In this document: positions 1-8,899 of the stretch, one piece after another
Numbering within the stretch: the stretch's first letter is position 1
How the letters are laid out: each line of letters starts with the position of its first letter
Source: Gemmatimonadota bacterium
GTDB lineage: Bacteria; Gemmatimonadota; Gemmatimonadetes; Longimicrobiales; Gaopeijiaceae
Length of the DNA stretch: 34,563 bases
NCBI GenBank assembly: GCA_022560615.1
Contig: JADFSR010000040.1
Coordinates: forward strand, 1 to 34,563
Direction: 5' to 3'
Notes under the pieces: generated by a model
Seen by the model: the letters and a program-made list of their open reading frames with translations, nothing else
The model's database searches: none
What the model was told of the DNA's origin: nothing
Position numbers and translations under genes: made by a program

Positions 1-1536
1 CGTGGTAAGATGATTTCTCAGCGGAACATCCAGATCGGCATCGGCGCAGGCGCTCGTGGCGCAGATCAACGCCACATTTAAGCCCCCCCCCGCAGGCGCC
101 ACGAGCGTGACCGTGGCGTTGTCCGTGATGGCTGCTGCGTTCACCGTGCCGGTGACGGTGGCCGTGCCGGTGGTCGTCCCGGCGGTCAGCTGGTCCGTGT
201 AGGTACCGTCGCCATTGTCGGTGACCCCGCTCAACGTCCCCAGGGTGGTCGCCAGAATGACCGCGTCGCCACCCGTGGTGAGGTTGTTGCCGTTGGCATC
301 CTTGAGCTGGACGGTGATGGTGGAGATCGAGGCGCCGTCGGCGGAGATGGAGGTCGGTGACGCCGTGATGGTCGAGAGCGCCGCCGAGGCCACCTCCTGT
401 TCGGCGCCCACAGTGTAGAAACCGGCGGGAGAGTCTTGGTTGTGGTACTCTGTGTGCAGCCAGGATACGGAACGCGGAGTATCGGACATATGCGCCTCGT
501 CGATCACGCCCGTAAAGAACCGGTTGTCACCAATTGCGCGCCGGGCGAGGACGAGGGCCTTGCTTGAGGTCGTCAGGATGTTCCCGGTTCGATTGGCGGT
601 AGCATCTTGGGTGCCGTTCAAGTACAGCCTGAGCGTGGATCCGTTATAGATGCCAGCCATGTAATACCACACGTTCTGGCTCAGAACCGTTGGTCCAGTG
701 AGATAAGTGGCACCAGCACCATCATCGGTTTTCACCCTCGTATTACCGTTGTCCTCGGCTTGAACGCCCAAGTGTATCTCGTAGGCGCCGGTGCCTTTGA
801 TTATGATGCCGGCGTCGTCGTTCTGATCTGCAGTCGACTTAACCCACGCGGTGAGAGTGAATGCGGTTCCTGTGAGGTTTAGACTCGGGCTGTCTTCCGC
901 TTGAATCCAGTCGTTCGATCCGTCGAAGTCGATGCCCTTTCCGATCTTGGCATCCACCCGGTCGCCCGAGGTCATCGTACCGTTGGAGGTTCCGTCGTTG
1001 TTGTTGGAAGTGGCGTCCTGCATCTGGGGAGCCGATCCGGACGGGTCCTCGTTCAGGTGCCAGATGCCTTTGTAGTTCGAGTCCCAGACGCCGGTGACTC
1101 CATTGCTGGTGACATTGCCCTGAAACGTGGAGATGCTGGCGTTATCGTAGAACAGGTAGATCTTCGTGTTCGACGCCAGCGACGGAACGCGCACCCACAT
1201 GATGATCTCGCCCGTGGAAGCGGTGTACGTCTCGATTTCGTGGGCCAGTTGGGTGTTGCCCGCTCCGTCGGACGTGAAGATGATGTCGTAGCCGTTGGCG
1301 TTCCGGACGTTGCCGCCGTTGGCAACGGTTTTGAGGTCGGCCAAGGTCACCGAGATAAGGACCGGGAAGTTGGTGTGCGGGCCGGTAACCACTTGCGCGT
1401 CAACGATGTCGATCTCGCGTCGGTACGTGTATCCGTTCGAGAACTGGGCTTGCAGGGGCGCAAGGATCCCCACCCCCAAGAGGAGGGCGAGGCTCAAGAA
1501 CAGCGTTCTCGAGCTCAGGGGAGCGAGTGCGGTCAT
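1..1536 (-). CDS. Secreted DUF2341-LamG-Ig surface protein (3' end outside window)
   Basis: I translated this frame by hand: 512 codons are open from ATG at 1536 to the window edge, so the C-terminus is missing. Residues 1-31 form a signal peptide ending LQAQ. Residues about 35-145 resemble DUF2341 (IYLFYDNASIS). Residues about 155-375 resemble a LamG/concanavalin-A-like fold (GIDFDGSNDWIQ, then FTLTAWVKS). Residues about 383-480 look like an invasin/Big_1 Ig domain (SADGASISTITVQLKDANGN). These domains are typical of secreted adhesins and glycan-binding proteins; the ligand is unknown. The start lies one base after the stop of the giant DUF11 gene, so the two are probably translationally coupled. 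A run of nine C at 83-91 lies in frame near the edge; one base fewer would end the protein at 78-80. Confidence 0.85.
   Translation of the reverse strand, partial: MTALAPLSSRTLFLSLALLLGVGILAPLQAQFSNGYTYRREIDIVDAQVVTGPHTNFPVLISVTLADLKTVANGGNVRNANGYDIIFTSDGAGNTQLAHEIETYTASTGEIIMWVRVPSLASNTKIYLFYDNASISTFQGNVTSNGVTGVWDSNYKGIWHLNEDPSGSAPQMQDATSNNNDGTSNGTMTSGDRVDAKIGKGIDFDGSNDWIQAEDSPSLNLTGTAFTLTAWVKSTADQNDDAGIIIKGTGAYEIHLGVQAEDNGNTRVKTDDGAGATYLTGPTVLSQNVWYYMAGIYNGSTLRLYLNGTQDATANRTGNILTTSSKALVLARRAIGDNRFFTGVIDEAHMSDTPRSVSWLHTEYHNQDSPAGFYTVGAEQEVASAALSTITASPTSISADGASISTITVQLKDANGNNLTTGGDAVILATTLGTLSGVTDNGDGTYTDQLTAGTTTGTATVTGTVNAAAITDNATVTLVAPAGGGLNVALICATSACADADLDVPLRNHLTT
83..91 (-). repeat. Nine-base G homopolymer inside the DUF2341-LamG gene
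   Basis: The plus strand shows nine C in a row, which read as nine G in the coding strand just after the first Ig domain (residues about 482-485). With nine G the frame stays open to the window edge. With eight G the next in-frame triplets are GCT TAA. Tracts this long slip during replication and are also error-prone in sequencing. Confidence 0.9.
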
Positions 1537-1537
1537 G

Positions 1538-4500
1538 CTACTGCCGGCCCGGCATGGTCGAGCGCATCCGGTTTCGCCAGTAGTCCGTGATGGGGGACAG
1601 GAACGCCTCGGTGGCCCGAAGCTGGAGGGTAAGGAACCAGCCGTGGCCCCCGGTGGCGGCGAAGTCGGGATCGCGCAGGTCGCCGAGGCGATACCCGCTG
1701 GCGATCTCAAGGGCCTTCAGAGGGGTGACCGTGAAGACAGGTGCGAGGTCCCACCGCATCTCGCCGGTTGTGCCTTCGAGCAGGAGCCTGCCTTCGCTCC
1801 CCACGGCGAGCCCGGACCCGAGACCCAGCTCCAGCCGGGAGCCCAGGTAGTGAGCCCGGGAGCGGAGAGGGGCCGTGCCGCCGAGGGCGAGGTGGGTGCT
1901 TCGCACCGCGTAGCGGCCTCCCACCTCGAAATCAGCCGTCGGACTCCAGATGACCTCCGCCGCCCCGATGAGGCGAGACTCGAGGCCCAGCGTTCCGAAG
2001 ACGTTCAGCAGAGGCCGGTTTTCGTCCCGCCGCCACTCCAGCTTGATGAGAGCGTTCACCGCGTCGCTGCCGGTGGGTCGGAATGCCAGGCCCCAGAGGC
2101 TTGAAAGGGAACGCTGGGTCGGCCGACCCGTGGCCGCGTCATCTACGCGGTTGTACGTCTGCCGGGAAAGGATCGCCAGGCTGCGGTTGAACGTGACATC
2201 GGCCGCCACGTTCGCCAAGCTGCTCGAGCGCAGCGTTCCGGTTCTACGCTCCAGTTGGGCGCTGGCGCTGTAAGGACCGTCCTGGGGGAGGAACTCGGCG
2301 CTCAGCGCCGCCGACCAGGAGTCGTCCTCCTGCTGCGTGAAGGGGGCCACCCGGAGCGGGTCGGAGACTGAGGCACGCTCCAGACCCATGCGACGCTCCA
2401 TCTGGGCGTTCACGGCCCAGGACTGGCCGAGGCGTATCTGCTGGTTGAGGCCCACCACCGCGGCATTGGTCTGGCGGTCGACGCCACCGGCGATCTCGTA
2501 CGAGCCCCACGCCTGGGTGCCCTGCTTCACCGTGGACTTCAGGCCGACGCGCGTGATGGAGTAGCTGCCGTCGCGCGGGCTCTCGACCCGCAGGTGCCTA
2601 GCCTCCAGCGAGAGCTGGGAGAGCAGGGCGAGAGACAGACCGCCACCGACGAAGTCTCCGGGGCCCGCGTCCCCGTCCCTCAGGAAGGAGCCTTGGGCCT
2701 CGGTCCAGAGCCGTACCATGGAGGAGGGCTGCCAGGCGACTTTCAAGCGTCCGGACCGCGACGCCCCACCGAGCACGTCGCCCTTGACGAAAGCTTCGTC
2801 GGTGAAGCCCACCGTGACCGTGACGTTCCGGCCGGGGGAGCTGACGACGTTCGCTTCCGTGCTGCGCCGCTCGACTCCACTTGCCGCGAACGTCGCACGC
2901 TTGTGGCCCAGGCGGAACTCGCTGCCGGCGACCCGTATCTGGGTCCCTACTTGGATCTCGTCGACGGCCCGCAGCCCTAGGTTGGATGGATTGCTGAAAC
3001 CGTTCGCCACGTGCATCCACCGGCCAGTCAGCGTCACGGCGCCGCCCAGCAGGTTACCTTGGCCGGACATGAGCACGGCGATCCCCGCCGAGTCCGGCTT
3101 TTCGGCGTACGCGACCTCCGCGGCGAGCTCGGACCCGTTTCGCCCTCGAAGCCGGACGTCCGCACCCACCAAGCTGAAGGATGCGCCCTCGGCGCCGTCC
3201 CGCACGACCGACAGCCCCAGGGGGACCCCGACGTCGGTCTCGGCGCGAAGACCCCACACGGCCGCCGACTCACCACCGCCGTCCGACTCGAAGGTCACGA
3301 CGATGAAGACGGGGTTGTTGTCCAGGTCCACGGAGGGGACCGGGCTCTTGAGGAGCAGGGTGCCCGTGGTGTAGTCGATCTGGTAGTCCGCGAGGCGATC
3401 GAGGGTCTGGAGCCGGAGGCTGCGTTCCGGGTTATCGAAGGCGCGAGTCTCCACGACGACGCGTTCCGTGCCCGGCACGACGCTCGCGCCCACGTCGTAG
3501 GGGCCGGAGACGCCGGCACCGCGGATGTGGACTTGGCGGAGACTCTGGCTCGTTATGGCACCGAACCCGCTCCAGGCCACACGGCCCGTGCGGACGTTAG
3601 CCGCCATACCCGAGAGGGCCCGGCGGTACTGGGCCAGCGTGAGGTTGGTGCCGAATCCCATGTTCGACAGCTCCCCGGCAGCGACCCAGTCCGCTCCACG
3701 CTCGATGCGGGCCGAGAGGCCGGGCCGGGAGCTCGCCTCGCTTCGGCGCACGGAGGCGTCGCCTAGGATGGGATACTGGGCGTCGTCCAGGGGGCTGAGC
3801 GTCCTGCCGTACGCGTCGCGCCCGGCGTCCAACACCCGGGTGTCGTAAGCGAGCGTAATGGCAGTCTCGGCGTCCAGGCGCCCCCGCACGGTGACGGAAC
3901 CGAAGTCATCCGGCGCGGCTCCCAAGCCCACCTGCGCCAGGCTGGTCACCATGAGGTCCCGCGGCTTCGGGACGTGTTGAAGCGCCACTTCCCCGGCGGC
4001 CCCGGCGGCCTCGAGGGCCAGCAGGTCCACGGAGACATCGGACGCTGCGCGGATCCGCACGCTCAGCCATCCGTCGGGGCCGGGACGCAGCTGCAGGCCG
4101 ACCGAGGAGGCATCCTCGTCGGGGTCGACGACTTCGGCCTGCCCGGTGGACACGGTGACGAAGGGGCGGTTGAGCACAGGGACACCCCAAGCGTCCAGAA
4201 CGCGGATCCTCACCTCTCTTATAGTGAGACCGTCTGCCGGGAAGACGACCGTGTCGGCCAGTGGTGCGAAGGACGCGGCGGCGCTCGTCACGTGGACCTG
4301 AAGGCTGTCCCAGCGCTCGACGTTCCACGAGTTGATCATCCGCACGCGGAGGCGGTTCGTCCCACGCCGCAGCGCGACGCCGATGAAGTCCACCTGGCCG
4401 TCCCCCCGCATCACGTCCTCCGCCAGGATGGAGTCACCTAAGAAAAGCGTGGCCCGCGCGTCGGGTTCACCCAGTGCGCCAACGTAGAGCTGGTCACTGC

Positions 4501-7500
4501 CCAGCACGGCGCCGTCGACGGGCGCGATGAACGCAACCCCGGGGCCGTTGGCAGGTCCTGCGCGGCGGTCCCGTGCCCGGTCCTCGTCGGAGCGGAGGGG
4601 CGGGAGCGTCACAGGCTCCGCGCTCCGGACCGCACCCTCCGGCTCCAGCGTCACCCGCAGCTCCCCGGGGAGGCCGTCCAGCGTCCAGAACATCCAGGCC
4701 GAGCCGTCCCGGTCCAGGCGAATCTCGGGGTCCGCGACAGGCATGTCACCCAGGCGGGCAGCGCCGGGTAGCGGAAGCCAACCCTCCGGGACCGGATAGG
4801 CCACCTCGGGCCAACCGGCCCGGTGGGGCTCCAGCACCAGCACCCTCCGCACGACAGCGTCGGGAGCGGCGGGTCCTTCGAGTGTGGAGATCTCCCCGCC
4901 GGTGGCTTCTTCCTCGGTCCGGACCTGGAAGTCCACCAGTCTCGCGCCTCGAGGGATCAGCCCGAACGAGATCCGACCCGAGGCCCATCCGTTCAGGCGG
5001 AGCGACGCGAATCCGTCGTCGCCCTCGCGGTTTACGCGCAGCGCCAGGGGTAGCGTCGAGCGATCCACCCGGAACGTGTGGGACCCGGGCCTCACGTTTC
5101 GGAACGACAGCTTCCCTTCGCTGTCCGTGGTCGCCACGTCGCCGGCGTCGGTCCAGACGGACACTCCTGGCACCCCGAGCTCGCCGCTGTCCTGTCGGCC
5201 GTTGCCGTCCTCGTCGATCCAGATTTTCCCGATGACCGTCCTGGTCTCGAGGGGCGTGCCTGCGCGAGCGGCCACGAAGATCTGCTGCTCGGCGGAGCGG
5301 ACTTCGATGCCGGTCGAGGAGGGGTTGGTGTGGAGGGCGGCCGGAACGCCCGGAAGTGCCGCGCCAATGGTCTCGGCGGCGACCAATCGGCCAGCCGCTA
5401 CCGCAGGTGTCACACCACTCGTCCCGGTACCACTGGTGCGGCCCACAGCCACGGCGGAGATGACCATGTTGCCCGGGAGAGCGGATACCAGCGCGAAGGT
5501 GGCACGGCCCTCTAGGGTCCCTCCCGCGGCGAGGTCCTCCAGGAAAAGGGTGACCTGCCCCGGCTGGGTCTGAATCGAGTCCACCGCTTCGAGGGACCCC
5601 GACCAGGCCAGGCCGTCGGGGATGCCGATCTCCAACTCGAGGTCGGTGACGGTCACGTCGCCCTTGTTCTCCATCATGTAGCTGACGTAGACGGGCTGGC
5701 CGAGTTGGGCTTCCAGGGTCTCGCCCTTGAGCTCCAGCGTCAAGACGTCCCCGTCGGTGGCCAGGAGGAGGACCGAAGGAGCGGACGCCGTCAGGTAGGG
5801 TTCGCCGCCGATGGAAAGGTTGGCCACGTTCACCGCCTCGACGGTACCGGGGAGGCCGCCCGCGAACCGGACCTTGAGAAGAGCCTCGACCCAGTCGCCG
5901 GGGTCGAGTTCACCAAAGGCCCACGTGACGACGTTGCCGTCTACCGTGGCGTCCGGTCCAGCGTCCAAGAGAATCAGGCCCGCGGGAAGCGTATCGGTGA
6001 CCACAACGTCTTGGGCCCGCCCGGCGTTCGCATTGTTGGTCAGCACGATGCTGTAGACGAGCTCGTCCCCGGAGCGGGCGGGGTTGGGCCCCTGAACCGT
6101 CTTCTCCAGGACGAGGTCGAGCGCGGCGATGACGGTCTTCACGGAGTTGGAGGCGGTGACAACGCCGCTTGAGATGGCCGCGGAGGAGGCCACGGCCACG
6201 TTATGCATCGTCGTGCCCACACGCAGCGGAAGAACGCGCGCTTGGAAGAGGATGCTGTCCTCCGGCTGGACATCGGCGGCGGAGATCGTGACGACAATGA
6301 CGCCGGCCGCATCGTCGTAGTACCCCTCGTCGTCTCCGGCGACGTCCGTGAGGGTACGCGCACCCAGGCGCAGCGTACCGGCCTGGTAGAGCAGACCCGC
6401 CGGAAGCGTGTCCCGAACCGTCAGGTCGTTCAGGCCGAGGCCCGACGCTACGTAGGTTATGGTGTAGGTGAGGACGTCACCGGCCACGGCCGACGCGGCG
6501 TCCACGGTCTTGCGAAGCACCAGGGATGAGACTGAAGCAGTGATTTCTAGGTCGTCGGTGATCGAGTCCGCGACACTAGTGTCGAACTGCGAGGTAGCAG
6601 TCAGGATCACGGCAGCCCGAGCGGCAGCGGCCGGAATCCCTGCAGGGATGTCTAGGACGACCAGGATTTGAGCCGACGCGTCGGCGTTCAGGGCGAGAGG
6701 CGCTACGATCGGCGTATCATCCGCATCTTCAGTGCCGTCGCCGTTGACGTCCAGCACCATACGAATCGGCCAGCCATCGAGAGACGTGGCCGTGAGGACG
6801 AATGTGTCCGGACCGTTCCCGACGTTGGTGATGGTGTGGGGGAAAAGGATGCTGGTCCCGGAGGGTGCCAGGCTCGAGCGGGGAGGCTCGACGTTCACGC
6901 CGGCGACCTGGCCGATCGTGACCGGCGCATCGGCGGACACTTCGCTGCCCGTGGAGCCGTTGGGAAGAGAGTAGGATAGTGACGCGCGCGAGGAAATAAG
7001 CGTGCCCGCAGGTGTGCCGCTGGCACCCGCTTCAGCGGCTCCGTCGAGAAGGACCCGGATCCAGAAGAATCGACTGGCTGCGGGAGCGAGGGTGCCGGTG
7101 AGATCGGAGTCCAAGTCGTTGCCGGTGTTCGCGAAGCTCCAGCCCGCCAAGTCACCGGTCGCTGATTGGTATGTCAGCGCCGAGGGTAAGACGTCGTCCA
7201 CGTGCACGCTGGACGCCGTGGCCGTTCCGCCGTTGGTGACGGTGACTTTGTACTGGATGAACTCACCCGGCACGACAGTGTCGCCGCCGCCCAGTAGCGT
7301 GGTCTGGTTATCCCGGTATGCCAGCTTCGTGATGCTCATGCTCCCCTTGATGACCGTCAGGTCGGCGAAGCCTTGGTTGCTGATCGCGGCGTTGGCTACG
7401 GAGCGGGCCTCCAGGTAGAGCGTGTCTGCGGATCCCGCGGCCACGTCGGCCACCGAGTAGATCACGTCGATCGTCACTGAAGCCGACGCCGCGAGGCTCG

Positions 7501-8284
7501 TGATCCGGGTGCTGTCTCCCGCAAGCCCGTTCACCGACACGATGGTGATGACCGGCGAGCCGGGGCTCGTGGCTAGCAGGTCGAAGTCGTCCGGCCCGTT
7601 CTGGTTGTTCTGCACGGTGAACGTGAACGCGTAGTTCGTGCCGTTACTGGGCTGCTTGGTCAGGTTCTGCGCGCCGTCCGGCGTCGTGGCCACGGCGCCC
7701 GTGAGCGCCGGGGTGACCGCGGTGTTGTCGTTGTCCGTCTTCGTGCCGTCGCGGCGCGACGTGCCCGTCAGCGTATAAGTCGACTGCTCGCCGCCCTCAT
7801 CGGACGCGATGTCGTACGTGATCTGGATCGCCGCGGTGTCCGTGGCCGCGAGGGCGGCTCCCGCTAGGGCAGCGTTCAGCGAGCCGATGGTTGCGTAGTT
7901 CGTGGCGTTGAAGCGGTAGTTGGTCACCGTGAGGACCGTGGCGTCCGAGTTGTTCTGGGCGACGCTCACGCTGTCGGTGCCGTTCCCGATGTTGATGACG
8001 TAGAAGTCCATCGTATTGCCCGTGCTGGGCGACACAGGGGTGGCCGTGGCCTGGGCCGCCACCACGTCGACGCCGGCGCTGAAGCCGACAGTCACCGTTA
8101 CGCTTCCGTTCACGGACGAGTACGTGTTGCTGTTGGCGTCGGTGAACGTGACGGTGGCGATGTTGTTGATGACCGTGCCTTCGGTCGTCTGGCCATAGGC
8201 GGCAGTGGGCTGTAGCCAGCCGACCGCTGCGGCTATCGCAACTATCCCGATGACTCGGAACGTAAGCTTTGTACGCGTTCTCAC
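1538..8284 (-). CDS. Giant outer-membrane DUF11 / SdrD-B / beta-barrel surface protein (2248 aa)
   Basis: I place the start at GTG 8284, 54 codons inside the longest open frame, because GAGGAG lies upstream and a signal peptide follows (TKLTFRVIGIVAIAAAVG, cleavage near AAYGQ). Residues about 30-960 are tandem DUF11 / TIGR01451 beta-sandwich repeats (VVPGEFIQYKVTVTNGG; LTYTITYVASGLG; ELVYSIVLTNNANAG). Residues about 1015-1075 are an SdrD-B/Cna-B-like domain (KIWIDEDGNGRQDSGELG). Ig-like domains follow to about 1420. Residues about 1470-2248 look like a beta-barrel with alternating polar and apolar strands and an usher-like segment (YQIDYTTGTLLLKSPVP). The likely role is an outer-membrane-anchored adhesin or export barrel. 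It leads a two-gene unit with the DUF2341-LamG gene. The frame is intact over 6.7 kb, unlike several genes at the other end of the window. Confidence 0.88.
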   Translation of the reverse strand: MRTRTKLTFRVIGIVAIAAAVGWLQPTAAYGQTTEGTVINNIATVTFTDANSNTYSSVNGSVTVTVGFSAGVDVVAAQATATPVSPSTGNTMDFYVINIGNGTDSVSVAQNNSDATVLTVTNYRFNATNYATIGSLNAALAGAALAATDTAAIQITYDIASDEGGEQSTYTLTGTSRRDGTKTDNDNTAVTPALTGAVATTPDGAQNLTKQPSNGTNYAFTFTVQNNQNGPDDFDLLATSPGSPVITIVSVNGLAGDSTRITSLAASASVTIDVIYSVADVAAGSADTLYLEARSVANAAISNQGFADLTVIKGSMSITKLAYRDNQTTLLGGGDTVVPGEFIQYKVTVTNGGTATASSVHVDDVLPSALTYQSATGDLAGWSFANTGNDLDSDLTGTLAPAASRFFWIRVLLDGAAEAGASGTPAGTLISSRASLSYSLPNGSTGSEVSADAPVTIGQVAGVNVEPPRSSLAPSGTSILFPHTITNVGNGPDTFVLTATSLDGWPIRMVLDVNGDGTEDADDTPIVAPLALNADASAQILVVLDIPAGIPAAAARAAVILTATSQFDTSVADSITDDLEITASVSSLVLRKTVDAASAVAGDVLTYTITYVASGLGLNDLTVRDTLPAGLLYQAGTLRLGARTLTDVAGDDEGYYDDAAGVIVVTISAADVQPEDSILFQARVLPLRVGTTMHNVAVASSAAISSGVVTASNSVKTVIAALDLVLEKTVQGPNPARSGDELVYSIVLTNNANAGRAQDVVVTDTLPAGLILLDAGPDATVDGNVVTWAFGELDPGDWVEALLKVRFAGGLPGTVEAVNVANLSIGGEPYLTASAPSVLLLATDGDVLTLELKGETLEAQLGQPVYVSYMMENKGDVTVTDLELEIGIPDGLAWSGSLEAVDSIQTQPGQVTLFLEDLAAGGTLEGRATFALVSALPGNMVISAVAVGRTSGTGTSGVTPAVAAGRLVAAETIGAALPGVPAALHTNPSSTGIEVRSAEQQIFVAARAGTPLETRTVIGKIWIDEDGNGRQDSGELGVPGVSVWTDAGDVATTDSEGKLSFRNVRPGSHTFRVDRSTLPLALRVNREGDDGFASLRLNGWASGRISFGLIPRGARLVDFQVRTEEEATGGEISTLEGPAAPDAVVRRVLVLEPHRAGWPEVAYPVPEGWLPLPGAARLGDMPVADPEIRLDRDGSAWMFWTLDGLPGELRVTLEPEGAVRSAEPVTLPPLRSDEDRARDRRAGPANGPGVAFIAPVDGAVLGSDQLYVGALGEPDARATLFLGDSILAEDVMRGDGQVDFIGVALRRGTNRLRVRMINSWNVERWDSLQVHVTSAAASFAPLADTVVFPADGLTIREVRIRVLDAWGVPVLNRPFVTVSTGQAEVVDPDEDASSVGLQLRPGPDGWLSVRIRAASDVSVDLLALEAAGAAGEVALQHVPKPRDLMVTSLAQVGLGAAPDDFGSVTVRGRLDAETAITLAYDTRVLDAGRDAYGRTLSPLDDAQYPILGDASVRRSEASSRPGLSARIERGADWVAAGELSNMGFGTNLTLAQYRRALSGMAANVRTGRVAWSGFGAITSQSLRQVHIRGAGVSGPYDVGASVVPGTERVVVETRAFDNPERSLRLQTLDRLADYQIDYTTGTLLLKSPVPSVDLDNNPVFIVVTFESDGGGESAAVWGLRAETDVGVPLGLSVVRDGAEGASFSLVGADVRLRGRNGSELAAEVAYAEKPDSAGIAVLMSGQGNLLGGAVTLTGRWMHVANGFSNPSNLGLRAVDEIQVGTQIRVAGSEFRLGHKRATFAASGVERRSTEANVVSSPGRNVTVTVGFTDEAFVKGDVLGGASRSGRLKVAWQPSSMVRLWTEAQGSFLRDGDAGPGDFVGGGLSLALLSQLSLEARHLRVESPRDGSYSITRVGLKSTVKQGTQAWGSYEIAGGVDRQTNAAVVGLNQQIRLGQSWAVNAQMERRMGLERASVSDPLRVAPFTQQEDDSWSAALSAEFLPQDGPYSASAQLERRTGTLRSSSLANVAADVTFNRSLAILSRQTYNRVDDAATGRPTQRSLSSLWGLAFRPTGSDAVNALIKLEWRRDENRPLLNVFGTLGLESRLIGAAEVIWSPTADFEVGGRYAVRSTHLALGGTAPLRSRAHYLGSRLELGLGSGLAVGSEGRLLLEGTTGEMRWDLAPVFTVTPLKALEIASGYRLGDLRDPDFAATGGHGWFLTLQLRATEAFLSPITDYWRNRMRSTMPGRQ

Positions 8285-8322
8285 TTCCGTAGTCTCCTCA
8301 CACTTATCCGTACTCTCCTCAC
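8281..8322 (-). repeat. Tandem 21-base repeat carrying the ribosome-binding site
   Basis: Two adjacent 21-base units, 8281-8301 and 8302-8322, share about 16 positions. Each contains GTGAGGAGA and TACGGA on the minus strand. The gene-proximal copy supplies the SD for GTG 8284. The distal copy puts a second GAGGAG in front of a seven-codon frame (GTG at 8301) whose TGA overlaps the real start as GTGA. Confidence 0.7.
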
Positions 8323-8337
8323 GCTTTCGCCTGCCTT

Positions 8338-8391
8338 GCTTTACGGTCCTGCCTGCCTTCCCGCAGGCATTTGGGTGTGCCGTCGACCCCT
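8338..8391 (-). promoter_or_regulatory. Structured leader, possibly GEMM (c-di-GMP-I)-like
   Basis: In the leader of the giant DUF11 gene the minus strand reads CACACCCAAA (8379-8370), then a perfect 7-bp hairpin TGCCTGC/GCAGGCA (8369-8363 and 8356-8350), then GGACCGTAAAGC (8349-8338). The order 'CAAA, hairpin, GGAC, AAAGC' resembles the core of the class I c-di-GMP aptamer (GGCAAACC, hairpin, GGGACGCAAAGCC). Several invariant positions differ and no clear second helix follows. This is a hypothesis only. Confidence 0.25.
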
Positions 8392-8460
8392 TTTCGCAAG
8401 GTGCGGACCACGATGGGCGCACGAGCTGAAAAGCCGGCCAGAGCACCGGATCCGCATATG

Positions 8461-8491
8461 TTTATAACCGCCCCAAGCCCTTTATTTACAA
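8461..8491 (-). promoter_or_regulatory. Candidate promoter for the giant surface-protein operon
   Basis: The minus strand has TTGTAA (8491-8486) and TATAAA (8466-8461) separated by 19 bases, longer than the ideal 17. It lies about 175 bases upstream of the start and would give a long leader containing the hairpin at 8350-8369. It falls in one of the few AT-richer patches of the window. Confidence 0.3.
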
Positions 8492-8579
8492 TGTCTTACA
8501 CAGAACGAGAGGGAGGGCCGATCCCACTGCGGGCGATCAGACGATTTGTCAGATTGACCGAGCCCGAAGGGACACGAAT

Positions 8580-8627
8580 CGGCAAATTATGCCGTGGGCA
8601 CATCTTGCCGGGGAGGGGCAAAATGTG
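8580..8627. repeat. Two consecutive hairpins in the divergent intergenic region
   Basis: CGGCA-AATTA-TGCCG is a perfect 5-bp stem at 8580-8594. Five bases later, 8599-8609 and 8617-8627 form an 11-bp stem with one mismatch around a 7-base loop. Neither arm is followed by a T-run on either strand, so they are not obvious terminators. They may be operators or RNA elements for either divergent gene. Confidence 0.5.
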
Positions 8628-8666
8628 GCGGGTCCGGGCTGCCGGTCAGGCCGGTTTGCCCAGCTC

Positions 8667-8710
8667 GTTTCTGAGGGTCCGCGCCGGTTGTTTCTGAGGG
8701 TCCGCGCCGG
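8667..8710. repeat. Perfect 21-base direct repeat (two copies, period 23)
   Basis: The 21 bases at 8667-8687 recur exactly at 8690-8710 with TT between them. The unit begins GTTTCTGAGGGTCC and ends GCGCCGG. The period is near two helical turns, as for paired protein-binding sites, but no regulator can be named. The stretch 8447-8899 otherwise shows no convincing gene. Confidence 0.8.
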
Positions 8711-8899
8711 GCTCGCGAGCAGGTCCGCTGCCTTCGTTCGGTTGTTGGCGGTGGCCTCGAGCTCCCTCGGTGGAAGGAGCAGTCGGGCACAGACGTTGCA
8801 CTACTTAAGGACAGCCGGTCGGACACCGACCCGACACTTTGAACAGGAGTCGTTCCGATGTCGAAGCCGGACAGACACCGAGAGCGTTCAGGAGGAAGA

